This document shows positions 24,713-32,589 of a stretch of 32,874 bases of DNA, piece after piece. The notes beneath the pieces are model-generated. The model was not told where the DNA came from. It made no database searches and worked only from the letters and a program-made list of their open reading frames with translations. The position numbers were made by a program, and so were the translations under genes. The stretch comes from Paenibacillus zanthoxyli JH29. Its GTDB lineage: Bacteria > Bacillota > Bacilli > Paenibacillales > Paenibacillaceae. The DNA is taken from NCBI RefSeq assembly GCF_000520715.1, contig NZ_ASSD01000384.1, forward strand, positions 1-32,874, in the 5' to 3' direction. Numbering within the stretch: position 1 is the stretch's first letter; each line of letters begins with the position of its first letter.

Positions 24713-25177
24713 TTACGCGCCCATAATTACTTCCCACACCGGCTTCGTATGCCCGCCCGGATACATCAAATATAGCAGCACATACACCGCCACGCCCGTT
24801 ATGGCCGTGATAAACCAGATCACAGAGGTGACTCTTCCCCACCTGCGGTGCTTGGCGTATTTCTCCTTGAAGCCGAGCGTCAGCGTCGTAATGCCGAATA
24901 CGGCGGCTACGGATGCAAGCACGATATGAAAAATGAGAAACACATGATACAGCCCCGACAGGCTCTCCGGCCCGCCCCATGACGTATTGCCGACAAATAC
25001 CGTTCTCGACGCATACACAAGAAAGAACAGCACCGCAAAAATCGCGGCGGCAATCATCGTCTTCTTATGCGCCTCACGTTTGCCTTTAATGATGAGTCCC
25101 CAACCGATAGCCACAAGCACCGCGCTGATGACGATGAACGATGTGCTGATCGTTGGAAACACTGTGAATATATCCAT
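24713..25177 (-). CDS. ctaM: DUF420 membrane protein, CtaM-like caa3 oxidase assembly factor
   Basis: The 154-residue protein has four or five spans and the DUF420 features AHKKTMIAAAIFAVLFFLVY and YHVFLIFHIVLASVAA, with histidines that may hold a metal. In Bacillus subtilis the DUF420 protein CtaM (YozB) is needed for caa3 oxidase activity. ATG 25177 has AGGAGG upstream; a longer reading from 25210 would nearly abut the ctaG stop. It is 36 bp downstream of ctaG. Confidence 0.88.
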   Translation of the reverse strand: MDIFTVFPTISTSFIVISAVLVAIGWGLIIKGKREAHKKTMIAAAIFAVLFFLVYASRTVFVGNTSWGGPESLSGLYHVFLIFHIVLASVAAVFGITTLTLGFKEKYAKHRRWGRVTSVIWFITAITGVAVYVLLYLMYPGGHTKPVWEVIMGA

Positions 25178-25213
25178 ATTCGTCCTCCTAGACCTCACCG
25201 GCAGATGCACAGG

Positions 25214-26119
25214 TCAGTTCGCCGCTTTTGCCCCCGAAGACTCCGGAAGCTCCTCGTCGTCCTGCCCGTTCTCTTTTTTATACCAGTGATAGAACACAGA
25301 AGCAAGCATGGAGGCAAAAATAACTTCCTGAATGAATTTCATCCCGATGCCGCCAACCTGCTGGTCCACTCTCGGAGACATCACTTCAAAGAAAGCCGGT
25401 CCGCCAAAAGACCGCAGCAGCGCCGCACTGCCGCCCGAAACGCAATAGCCCATCGCTCTGGCCCAGGCATCCGGATCGCTGTACGTCGCATAAAGCGGCT
25501 TATCGGCAAAAATAATCAGCCCGCAGGCGGGGGTCAGCAGCACCATATTAAGGAAGATAAATCCCACCTTGGTCAGACCGCCCCAGCGGTCCCTCTCCGG
25601 TAGCGGATTAATCAGCGTCCACCACATCAGCACCGAGGCGATGAACAACACAAAATAATACAGCCGGTGAACGGCAAAATGCAGCATCACATAATCATGG
25701 ACCGCAGGGATATGGTACAGGGAGAACAAGCCGTTGAACAACAGCGCCGCTGTGACCGGATGGGCCAGAAAAGACAGGCGGCGGAAGGGATTGACTCGCA
25801 GCGCTGCGCGCCACAGCTCCGCCGGAATGCCTAACATGATGAGCGGGACGGCAACGTAATTGGACAGGGCCATGCTGAGCATATGAAAAGAAAACATCAG
25901 ATGCCCCAGCAGACTAACCGGCCCGCCCTGGGCCAGATAGAGCATCGCCATTCCGGTGACGAAGAAGACCCTCCGCCTTAGGGGCGCGGGTGATGCCATC
26001 CCGAACAGTCCAGCCATTGGGCCGATCAGCACAAAATAACCGGAGACCGCTACCAGTATCCCCGCCAAAAACAGCGGGCTCCATACATCGGCAAAGCTGA
26101 ATGCATTCAGTCCGAGCAT
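25214..26119 (-). CDS. ctaG: CtaG-family cytochrome oxidase assembly protein
   Basis: The 301-residue polytopic protein belongs to the caa3_CtaG family: six to seven spans, MLSMALSNYVAVPLIMLGIPAELW, HPVTAALLFNGLFSLYHIP, and LNMVLLTPACGLIIFADKPLY with DPDAWARAMGYC. Bacillus CtaG is required for formation of caa3 oxidase, probably in copper insertion. ATG 26119 has GGGGAGG upstream. It lies in the same direction as ctaCDEF but about 940 bp away, behind a terminator and repeats. Confidence 0.9.
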   Translation of the reverse strand: MLGLNAFSFADVWSPLFLAGILVAVSGYFVLIGPMAGLFGMASPAPLRRRVFFVTGMAMLYLAQGGPVSLLGHLMFSFHMLSMALSNYVAVPLIMLGIPAELWRAALRVNPFRRLSFLAHPVTAALLFNGLFSLYHIPAVHDYVMLHFAVHRLYYFVLFIASVLMWWTLINPLPERDRWGGLTKVGFIFLNMVLLTPACGLIIFADKPLYATYSDPDAWARAMGYCVSGGSAALLRSFGGPAFFEVMSPRVDQQVGGIGMKFIQEVIFASMLASVFYHWYKKENGQDDEELPESSGAKAAN

Positions 26120-26257
26120 CGTTCAAGCCTCCCCGCGTTTGGAAGTACGTCAATGAGTCGCCTGTTCGGCGCTGGCGGATACCCGAAGCCATTGCATGGC
26201 TTAGCGGGCGCTCGCCGAATACGGAGCATGCCCGCTCCACCCGTAACTGCATACCAC

Positions 26258-26577
26258 CCTACCTGACCGCCGCTCGCCAAATACGGAGTATACTCGCTCC
26301 ATCCGTAACTGCAAACACGCTACCTCTGCCGCGACTCTCCCATATGCACAGCATACCAGCCTACCTGACCGCCGCTCGCCGAATACGCAGTATACTCGCT
26401 CCACCCGTAACTGCAAACCCGCTACCTCTGCCACGACTCTCCTGTATGCACAGCATACCACCCTACCTGACCGCCGCTCGCCAAATACGGAGTATACTCG
26501 CTCCATCCGTAACTGCAAACACGCTACCTCTGCCGCGACTCTCCCATATGCACAGCATACCAGCCTACCTCTGCCGC
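26258..26577. repeat. 102-bp tandem repeat array between ctaF and ctaG
   Basis: CCTACCTGACCGCCGCTCGCC recurs at 26258, 26360 and 26462, and a partial copy starts at 26564, giving a constant period of 102 bp. Copies 1 and 3 are nearly identical, while copy 2 has shared differences (GAATACGCAG for AAATACGGAG, CCCGTAAC for TCCGTAAC), so the array probably grew by duplicating a 204-bp pair. A degenerate half-copy lies at 26190-26250. The period is a multiple of three, so open frames run through on both strands (34-residue repeats), but none has a ribosome site or protein-like composition. Confidence 0.93.
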
Positions 26578-26599
26578 CACTGCGGACCTCATTCCTGAA

Positions 26600-27020
26600 G
26601 CTGCTTTCAAATATCAGGGAAAACCTCCTGCTTATTTCGCCTTTTCGAACAATTTCTGCTATTAAACTGGAATTCCTCCCTCTCATTCAAGCGAAAACAG
26701 CCAAAACTTCGATTCCGGTGAATTAAACCGGAGGTTTTCCGCTATAATCCACCATTCCGGCCCATCCCCCTCAATTAAGACGGAGAACTTCCCGTTCAGC
26801 CGAACCGGGCAACCGTTATCGCGCATCGCGTCATCGTGTCATCGCTCAGGCTTCGCGAACAATGGCCCCTGCCGGCTCCTGCGGATTCAGCAAAGCCTCT
26901 AAGCTCTGGTTACGAAATGGCTTTTCCCTAAGAACAATTTCAAGAGTCCCCCGAACAAAGGTGCCCTGCTTCGCAAGCTTGTTTAACCCCCTTGACGGCA
27001 GAACCCGGGCAGAGCTGCAT
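26600..27020. other. gene-less stretch with diverged short repeats
   Basis: Three related segments, ATTAAACTGGAATTCCTCCC (about 26661), ATTAAACCGGAGGTTTTCCG (about 26722) and ATTAAGACGGAGAACTTCCC (about 26776), occur 55-61 bp apart. They share ATTAARMYGGA. The rest holds no supported gene. A minus-strand frame between 27070 and 26846 is open but has no ribosome site and runs through the terminator of ctaF. Confidence 0.55.
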
Positions 27021-27023
27021 TCC

Positions 27024-27055
27024 GAAAAAAGGCAGGCCCCCGGCCCGCCCCTTTT
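27024..27055 (-). terminator. terminator of the ctaCDEF operon
   Basis: On the minus strand a GC-rich hairpin (AAGGGGCGGGCC paired with GGCCTGCCTT, including wobble pairs) is followed by a run of T. It lies a few bases after the ctaF stop codon. Confidence 0.75.
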
Positions 27056-27060
27056 CCCCG

Positions 27061-27384
27061 CTAATCCCACCAGACCCAGTACAGAGCCATGATGATACAG
27101 GTTCCGGCAATCAGGAAACCGCCCAGAATGAAAATGATCGGCATCATGTGCCCCTTATCCTTCAAATGCATCCAGTAGCCCATTTGCACAAAGACCTGTA
27201 TCACGGCCATGACCAGCAGCAAAATGACCGCAAAGACTGCATTGACCTCTCCGGCCGCCACTGCCGCAAAAGCAATAAGCGTCAACACAGCCGAAAGGAC
27301 GAATATCAAAATATGCTTCTGCGGGCCCTCCTGACGGTGGCGGCGCTTCACGCCATGATCCCGGGTATGCTGTTCAGCAGCCAT
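27061..27384 (-). CDS. ctaF: cytochrome caa3 oxidase subunit IV
   Basis: The 107-residue protein has three membrane spans and the prokaryotic COX4/CyoD pattern, including VIQVFVQMGYWMHLKDKGH. It stabilises the core of the oxidase. ATG 27384 follows AAAGGTGG and starts 3 bp after the ctaE stop. Confidence 0.9.
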   Translation of the reverse strand: MAAEQHTRDHGVKRRHRQEGPQKHILIFVLSAVLTLIAFAAVAAGEVNAVFAVILLLVMAVIQVFVQMGYWMHLKDKGHMMPIIFILGGFLIAGTCIIMALYWVWWD

Positions 27385-27387
27385 AGC

Positions 27388-28014
27388 CTAGCCCACCTTT
27401 CCGAGCAGATAGACAACCGTGAAGATGAAGACCCACACCACGTCGATAAAATGCCAGTACATGGCGGAGACATAAATCTTCGGCGCGGTTACTGCGGTCA
27501 GCCCTTTATAGGCCAACTGTCCGATCAGCAATGAGATCCACAAAATGCCGAAGGCGACGTGCGCGCCGTGGAAGCCGACCAGCGTATAGAACGCCGAACT
27601 GAACGCGCTTGTGGTCATGCCGAACTTTTCATCCCTTACATACTGGCTGAATTCATAAATTTCCAGTCCGAGAAAGCCAAGTCCCAGCACGACGGTAACA
27701 AGCAGCCAATTCCGAAGCAGCGCCGGACGGTTCCGGTGCATCGCCTGAATGGCGAAGACGCTGGTCAGACTGCTGACGAGCAGAAGGAAGGTCGCCTCCG
27801 CAACAAGCGGCAGGTGAAACAGATCATTAGCTGCCGGACCTTCATTCGTCTGATTCCGCAGCGCCAGGAAGGTGGCGAACAAGGTGCCGAACAGCACGGC
27901 CTCGCCGCCGAGAAACAGCCAAAAAGCCAGCACTTTGTTTCGGCCTTCGGCGGTCGCTTTTTCCGGTTCATAGGGCAGTCCGCCTTCTATGGGTTCCGCA
28001 TGCGTTGTTGTCAT
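27388..28014 (-). CDS. ctaE: cytochrome caa3 oxidase subunit III
   Basis: The 208-residue protein has five spans, FWLFLGGEAVLFGTLFATFL near the start, FYTLVGFHGAHVAFGI and MYWHFIDVVWVFIFTVVYL at the end, as in COX3 subunits of the short bacterial type. ATG 28014 is chosen because AAGGTG lies 8 nt upstream; the longer reading from 28071 would overlap ctaD. It starts 7 bp after ctaD. Confidence 0.93.
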   Translation of the reverse strand: MTTTHAEPIEGGLPYEPEKATAEGRNKVLAFWLFLGGEAVLFGTLFATFLALRNQTNEGPAANDLFHLPLVAEATFLLLVSSLTSVFAIQAMHRNRPALLRNWLLVTVVLGLGFLGLEIYEFSQYVRDEKFGMTTSAFSSAFYTLVGFHGAHVAFGILWISLLIGQLAYKGLTAVTAPKIYVSAMYWHFIDVVWVFIFTVVYLLGKVG

Positions 28015-28021
28015 TTCCGGT

Positions 28022-29932
28022 TCACCTTCCTTCCAGCTCTTCCGGCTCGATGTGCCAGCCGTGATCGTCATAGAGCGAACGCATCAGCATGGCTCCGAAA
28101 GTAATGAGCAGGCCGAGTCCGGTCACAATGTAGTTGTTGAACAAAAAGCTCACCAGAGCGCTGCCGAAATGATCCCGGCTGAACATGAACCCAAGACCGG
28201 CGATAAAGATGCCTACCGACATGATGAACGGCAGCGGCGTAGCCGAAGGCATATGAATCGATCCAATGGGCTCGGCCGGGGCCATCCCCTTGTTCCCCGC
28301 CGTCTTTTCCTTCCAGAAAGCGTCGAGCCCGCGCACATGCGGCGTATGCTTGAAATTGTATTCCGGCGGCGGCGACGGGATGCTCCATTCCAGCGTCCGG
28401 CCATCCTCCCAGGGATCGTCTCCAGCGTCCGGCGGCTTTTTTGAAGTGACTATAATATTGGTTAAAAAAATCAGCGTGCCGATCCCCATCAGCCCGGCCC
28501 CGATCGTACTGACCAGGTTCAGCGTATCGAAATGCTGGTTCGGCAGATAGGTGAACACCCGGCGCTGCATCCCCATCAGCCCCAGGAAATGCTGGACGAA
28601 GAAGGTCAGGTGAAATCCGGTGATGAACGTCCAGAAGGTCCATTTTCCCAAAGTCTCGCTTAACATGCGCCCGAACATCTTGGGCCACCAGTAGTGCAGC
28701 CCCGCGATCAGGCCCATCACCAGGCCGCCGACAATAACGTAATGAAAATGCGCCACGACGAAGTACGTATCATGGAACTGGAAATCGGCGGGCGCGGACG
28801 CCAGCATTACGCCGGTTACGCCGCCCATGGTGAAGGTCGGAATGAAGCCGGAGGCGAACAGGTTGGGTGTGGCAAAGCGTACCGAACCGCCCCATAGCGT
28901 AAACAGCCAGTTGAAGATTTTAATTCCTGTCGGAACCGCGATCAGCATCGTCGATACGGCGAAGAGAGCGTTCGCAACAGGGCCGAGACCGGTCGTGAAC
29001 ATATGATGCGCCCAGACCATGAAGCCGAGGAAGGCGATCAGGATGGTCGCGAACACCATAGAGCTGTAGCCGAACAGCCGCTTGCGCGCAAAGGTTGGAA
29101 TAACCTCGGAGATAATACCGAAGGCTGGGAGAATAAGAATGTAAACTTCGGGATGGCCGAAGATCCAGAAGATATGCTGCCAGAGCACAGGGCTTCCGCC
29201 CCCGCCAGGCACAAAGAAATTCGCGCCGAGAATCCGGTCGAAGGTCAGCAGCACAAGGCCGACGGTAATTGCAGGAAAAGCGAAAAGAATAATGGCGGAC
29301 GTAATAAACGTCGTCCAGGCGAACATCGGCATCCGCATAAATGACATGCCCGGCGCGCGCATCGTGATGATGGTCGCCAAGAAGTTAATGCCGCCAATCA
29401 GGGTGCCGAGGCCGGCGATCTGCAAGCCGATTGTGTAAAAATCGACGCCGTGCGTTCCGCTGTAAGCGGTACCGGATAGAGGCGTGTATGACGTCCAGCC
29501 CGCGTCGGGCGCGCCGCCCATAATCCAGCTGAGGTTAAGCAGCAGGCCGCCGAACAGGAACGTCCAGAAGCCGAGCGCATTCAGAAAAGGGAACGCAACG
29601 TCGCGCGCGCCGATCTGCAGCGGAATGACCGCGTTCATCAGGGCGAAGATAATCGGCATGACACCGAGAAAGATCATCGTGGTGCCGTGCATTGTAATCA
29701 GTTCGTTGAAGGTCTGGGCGTCGACAAAATCATTCATGGGCTTAATGAGCTGCCACCGGATCAGGAGCGCTTCAATCCCGCCGATGCCAAAAAACAATCC
29801 TCCCGCCCACAGGTACAGAATGGCGATTTTTTTATGATCGACGGTCGTAATCCAGTCCATCAGCCCGGTATGCCGTTTGACGCCGTGCGCGGCAGGCTTC
29901 GGAGACTTCAAGGTATGCGCTGCTTGAGCCAA
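28022..29932 (-). CDS. ctaD: cytochrome caa3 oxidase subunit I
   Basis: The 636-residue heme-copper oxidase subunit shows all metal ligands: His82 (MHGTTM) and His397 for the low-spin heme, His395 for the oxygen-reducing heme, and His260, His309 and His310 for CuB. Tyr264 in HPEVY is the cross-linked tyrosine of A-type oxidases. About 12-14 spans are present, with a C-terminal extension usual in caa3 enzymes. It reduces oxygen to water and pumps protons. TTG 29932 is used, with AAAGGGGG upstream; no ATG lies near. Confidence 0.96.
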   Translation of the reverse strand: MAQAAHTLKSPKPAAHGVKRHTGLMDWITTVDHKKIAILYLWAGGLFFGIGGIEALLIRWQLIKPMNDFVDAQTFNELITMHGTTMIFLGVMPIIFALMNAVIPLQIGARDVAFPFLNALGFWTFLFGGLLLNLSWIMGGAPDAGWTSYTPLSGTAYSGTHGVDFYTIGLQIAGLGTLIGGINFLATIITMRAPGMSFMRMPMFAWTTFITSAIILFAFPAITVGLVLLTFDRILGANFFVPGGGGSPVLWQHIFWIFGHPEVYILILPAFGIISEVIPTFARKRLFGYSSMVFATILIAFLGFMVWAHHMFTTGLGPVANALFAVSTMLIAVPTGIKIFNWLFTLWGGSVRFATPNLFASGFIPTFTMGGVTGVMLASAPADFQFHDTYFVVAHFHYVIVGGLVMGLIAGLHYWWPKMFGRMLSETLGKWTFWTFITGFHLTFFVQHFLGLMGMQRRVFTYLPNQHFDTLNLVSTIGAGLMGIGTLIFLTNIIVTSKKPPDAGDDPWEDGRTLEWSIPSPPPEYNFKHTPHVRGLDAFWKEKTAGNKGMAPAEPIGSIHMPSATPLPFIMSVGIFIAGLGFMFSRDHFGSALVSFLFNNYIVTGLGLLITFGAMLMRSLYDDHGWHIEPEELEGR

Positions 29933-29980
29933 GGTTCGTACCCCCTTTTCAATGATCAGCTTGGTATGGGCTGCCGCGGG

Positions 29981-31027
29981 CTAGTTCAATTTATAGCCGG
30001 CCAGATATTCGGCGATTCGGTCGATTTCGTCGCCCGTCAGGCCCATATCTTTGCTGGGGTCGGGCATCCGGTTGCCCGGCTTTACGCCTTGCGTGTCATG
30101 CAGCCATGTCTTCAAATTCTCCTCCACGGGAGCGCCGTCCTGGCGGGTATCGTCATTGAGCAGAATACCGGCCACCGATTCGCGGGAGCCGATGCCGGTC
30201 AGGTTCGGTCCCACCGACAGTCCCTGATCACCGACTGCGTGGCATTTCAGGCACTGCTCTTTGAAGGTCTTAGCAAGCGCCGGATCTTCGGGAAGCACCG
30301 CAGGTGCTTTTTGCGCCTCAATCCACTGATTAAATTCATCATTGCTAACCGCTTTCACTTTAAATTCCATGAATCCGTGGGAAGGTCCGCACAGCTCGGC
30401 GCATTTGCCGCGGTACACGCCTTCTTTTGGCGCGCTAAAGCTGAATCGATTGGTCGCTCCGGTCGGGTTGGTATCTATTTTGCCGGAAAGTGAGGGGACC
30501 CAGAAGGAATGCAGCACATCGTTAGTCGTCAGTTCAAAAGCAATGTCCTTGCCGGCGGGAATAATCAGATCCTGCGCCGTCTTGATGCCGTAATCGGGGT
30601 ATTCAAATTCCCACCAGTATTGGTGGCCGGTCACTTTGACTTTGATCGCGTTCTTGTCGCCCGAATGATTGTCGCCCAGGGCGAACACCGTCCTCACCGT
30701 CGGAATCGCCAGCACGATAACGAGAATGAGCGGAATCACCGTCCAGAGCACTTCCAGCTTGAAGCTGCCCTCGACCTGCTCCGGGGTTTCATTCTGTCCC
30801 GGCTTCCGGCGGAAGCGGATCATCACATAAACCGCAATTGAAAACACGATCAGCAGTACGACAATCATGATGGAAATCACCAGCTTCATCAGTCCCAGCG
30901 AGCTTTCCGCAGCCGGACCCTGCGGCCTAAGCACCGACAAGTCTTCTCGGCCGCAGCCGGCGAGAACCATTCCGAACACCGCGATCAGGGGAAGAAGCCG
31001 CCTTGCAGACTGCCACGTTCTCATCAT
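29981..31027 (-). CDS. ctaC: cytochrome caa3 oxidase subunit II with fused cytochrome c
   Basis: The 348-residue lipoprotein has a signal with lipobox VLAGC (Cys25), two spans (about 46-71 and 94-112), then the external CuA domain with His173, Cys209, Glu211, Cys213, His217 and Met220. A C-terminal cytochrome c domain follows, with heme motif CLKCH (259-263) and probable axial Met321. It accepts electrons from cytochrome c. The ATG at 31027 (or 31024) has GCGGGG upstream. It is the first gene of the operon with a strong promoter 70 bp upstream. Confidence 0.96.
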   Translation of the reverse strand: MMRTWQSARRLLPLIAVFGMVLAGCGREDLSVLRPQGPAAESSLGLMKLVISIMIVVLLIVFSIAVYVMIRFRRKPGQNETPEQVEGSFKLEVLWTVIPLILVIVLAIPTVRTVFALGDNHSGDKNAIKVKVTGHQYWWEFEYPDYGIKTAQDLIIPAGKDIAFELTTNDVLHSFWVPSLSGKIDTNPTGATNRFSFSAPKEGVYRGKCAELCGPSHGFMEFKVKAVSNDEFNQWIEAQKAPAVLPEDPALAKTFKEQCLKCHAVGDQGLSVGPNLTGIGSRESVAGILLNDDTRQDGAPVEENLKTWLHDTQGVKPGNRMPDPSKDMGLTGDEIDRIAEYLAGYKLN

Positions 31028-31098
31028 CTATCAACCCCGCTTTTTCCGATTTCAATCAGAGTGCATACCCTGTGTTGTCAATTATAACAATCACTATT

Positions 31099-31127
31099 AA
31101 TATAATTTTCAGGCCCTACTTTGTCAA
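31099..31127 (-). promoter_or_regulatory. sigma-A promoter of ctaC
   Basis: On the minus strand a consensus -35 TTGACA (31122-31127), a 17-bp spacer and a -10 TATATT (31099-31104) lie about 72 bp before the ctaC start. A second TTGACA at about 31074-31079 has no matching -10. Confidence 0.8.
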
Positions 31128-31175
31128 TGATTCACATTTATTTCACAAAGTTAAAAAAGCTTGTCAAATCAACGT

Positions 31176-31230
31176 TTGCAATCGTTTTCGGAAAGCGTTA
31201 TTATTATAAATAAGCACATAAAACGCTTAC
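31176..31230. promoter_or_regulatory. cluster of CcpA (cre)-like sites upstream of ctaC
   Basis: TGCAATCGTTTTCG (plus strand, from 31177) matches the cre consensus TGNAANCGNWWNCA at 13 of 14 positions. Two weaker relatives follow: GGAAAGCGTTATTA at about 31190 and, on the minus strand, TGTAAGCGTTTTAT near 31220-31233. They lie about 50-105 bp upstream of the -35 box. Caa3 oxidase genes of Bacillus are under catabolite repression, so CcpA control is plausible; the upstream position is less usual for direct repression. Confidence 0.45.
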
Positions 31231-31301
31231 AATTACCTTTCTCCTCTATTATTCATTTGACAAATTTTCGCCGTTTGAATCCATGTCATGCCAGAGTGCA
31301 C

Positions 31302-31341
31302 AAAAAAACCGCTCTCTGCGGCTACCCGCAAATCACGGTTT
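31302..31341 (-). terminator. terminator of the 62-residue gene
   Basis: On the minus strand a nested hairpin (outer AAACCG/CGGTTT at 31336-31341 and 31306-31311, inner TGCGG/CCGCA) is followed by seven T. It lies about 30 bp after the stop codon at 31373. Confidence 0.8.
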
Positions 31342-31372
31342 ATAAAATCCTAGCGGATGAGAAAACAGACAG

Positions 31373-31561
31373 TTAAGAGACTGACGAATTTAACTTTACC
31401 AGCTCATGCTCTACGACCATGGTGAGTTCTTCCTCATAGCCTCCTGTAATCCGGTATTTACGGACATAATCTTTGACGAATTTCTTCGGATCCTTGGGCC
31501 GGAAAATACGTGTCATTTCCCGCAGACTTTCCTTGACTTCGTTGTGACCTTTGCTTGCCAT
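31373..31561 (-). CDS. conserved-looking 62-residue basic protein, unknown
   Basis: MASKGHNEVKESLREMTR starts a small charged protein with a basic middle (RPKDPKKFVKDYVRKYR) and an acidic C-terminal helix. No family was recognised, and there is no cysteine, signal or span. It is supported by GGGAGG 9 nt before ATG 31561 and by its own terminator. It is transcribed towards ctaC but ended by that terminator, so it is a one-gene unit. A regulatory or DNA-associated role cannot be judged. Confidence 0.75.
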   Translation of the reverse strand: MASKGHNEVKESLREMTRIFRPKDPKKFVKDYVRKYRITGGYEEELTMVVEHELVKLNSSVS

Positions 31562-31638
31562 GATCAGTTCCCTCCCAAAACATTGGATTGAATGCTCCGT
31601 TGTAGAGAATGCATGATGAAAAGTCCGCCATTACTTCG

Positions 31639-31848
31639 AAATGCAAGGGCTAGTTCTAGATATTAAAGATCGGCAGTTCCTTGCATTTATCGATCCATTC
31701 GCTAATTCGCCGGGCAAAAGACCAAGCTTAGCGTATTTACAGACCGGTGAAGCAGGTTCGTCGCGATTTGGGCTGAGAGCTCAGGTGTGATTAACACCCT
31801 GACACTGTAATTACCCGAAAAGCCAAGTCTCTAATCACTCCTTTCGGG
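31639..31848. other. gene-less stretch with three hairpins
   Basis: Three dyads lie in succession: AAATGCAAGG/CCTTGCATTT (31639-31648 and 31679-31688, 30-nt loop), TCAGGTGT/ACACCCTGA (31781-31802, one bulge) and CCCGAAAAG/CTTTCGGG (31814-31822 and 31841-31848), the last followed on the plus strand by CTTTATCGTTTT. A structured leader for the minus-strand 62-residue gene, or an independent small RNA, is possible. It does not match a riboswitch class that I can name. Confidence 0.35.
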
Positions 31849-31850
31849 CT

Positions 31851-32039
31851 TTATCGTTTTATTGTATCATATTCCGGTCCAACTTCCACCTTTCCTGTGA
31901 AATGTCCACATGAAAACTTTATTGACAGAATGTCCTGGAACACACGTTCTATTATACCATAGTTTTTAGACCATTGGTCAAGCCATTCATGAAAATTTTC
32001 AGAAACATTGTTAATTAAGACTACATGGGCAGGGCTCAT
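31851..32039 (-). CDS. possible 62-residue protein, weakly supported
   Basis: The frame MSPAHVVLINNVSENFHEWLDQWSKNYG... has protein-like composition but only a poor ribosome site (GGGACAAAGT before the ATG), and no family was recognised. Its 3' end adjoins the CCCGAAAAG hairpin, which could terminate it. It may also be chance or decayed. Confidence 0.3.
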   Translation of the reverse strand: MSPAHVVLINNVSENFHEWLDQWSKNYGIIERVFQDILSIKFSCGHFTGKVEVGPEYDTIKR

Positions 32040-32135
32040 ACTTTGTCCCGGCCGCTCATAATGTTGTATAGAGGAAGCACCTGGAAACGGCCAAAGCCTT
32101 AGGGTGCTTGGTTATATGACAGGAGAGTGAAGCCC

Positions 32136-32474
32136 TTGTCCCCTTTTCGTTCATCCGTCGGCTTGCCGGATTATATTGCGGCTGCGCTGTGCTATCTGTT
32201 CCCTTTTGCCGGAGGCATCGTCTTTCTCGCTCTGGAGAAGCGCAGCCGGTTCGTACTGTTCCATTCGCTTCAGTCTCTATTGGCCTACGGCGCGCTGATG
32301 GTCGGCCATGTTCTGGCTGGCCTGCTGCCATTCATCGGCCCGCTGCTGGCCGCGCTCATCTTCCTGATCAGCTTCGGCGTATGGCTGCTGATGACGTATC
32401 ATGCGCTGAGAGGCAGCTGGTATAAACTGCCCTGGGCCGGCGATATCGCGGAGCGGCAGCTGCGGCGGCTGTGA
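32136..32474 (+). CDS. DUF4870 (Tic20-like) membrane protein
   Basis: The 112-residue protein has three membrane spans. LPDYIAAALCYLFPFAGGIVFLALEKRSRFVLFHSLQSLL and the ending YKLPWAGDIAER are characteristic of the DUF4870 family of Bacillota. No enzymatic role is known. TTG 32136 fits the AGGAG site 10 nt upstream better than the GTG at 32127, which would be only 1 nt from that site. Confidence 0.8.
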   Translation: MSPFRSSVGLPDYIAAALCYLFPFAGGIVFLALEKRSRFVLFHSLQSLLAYGALMVGHVLAGLLPFIGPLLAALIFLISFGVWLLMTYHALRGSWYKLPWAGDIAERQLRRL

Positions 32475-32505
32475 GTCCCGCATGTTGTTGTGAGTCCCGC
32501 ATGTT
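32471..32505 (+). repeat. two tandem copies of a 16-bp sequence
   Basis: GTGAGTCCCGCATGTT occurs at 32471-32486 and 32490-32505, spanning the stop region of the DUF4870 gene. Just after it, AAAGGGATTCCCTTTT (about 32510-32525) forms a short hairpin that may act as a terminator. Confidence 0.8.
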
Positions 32506-32589
32506 CATGAAAGGGATTCCCTTTTGCCTCTGGTCTTAGGGTACAATGTAGAAGAACAACAGCATGAATTTGGACCTGGGGGAAAATGA

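Noticed and set aside
26258-26577. The regular repeats were considered as a CRISPR array.
   Set aside because: The whole 102-bp unit is repeated with no unique spacers, and no cas gene is present.
26101-26598. Open frame encoding 34-residue repeats (plus strand), and a matching one on the minus strand.
   Set aside because: Both arise because the 102-bp DNA repeat is a multiple of three; neither has a ribosome site, and the plus-strand one overlaps the ctaG start.
26846-27070. Minus-strand frame after ctaF.
   Set aside because: It overlaps the ctaF terminator and the end of ctaF, has no ribosome site and no family.
31765-31830. GGGCTGAGAG followed by hairpins resembled a TPP riboswitch core.
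   Set aside because: The second conserved block (ACCTGAT...GCGTAGGGAA) is absent, and no thiamine gene follows on either strand.
31700-31860. Minus strand looked briefly like a c-di-AMP (ydaO) riboswitch near AGCCCAAATCG.
   Set aside because: The conserved GGGGGAACC and CAGCTAACCTCG blocks are missing; similarity is limited to a few bases.
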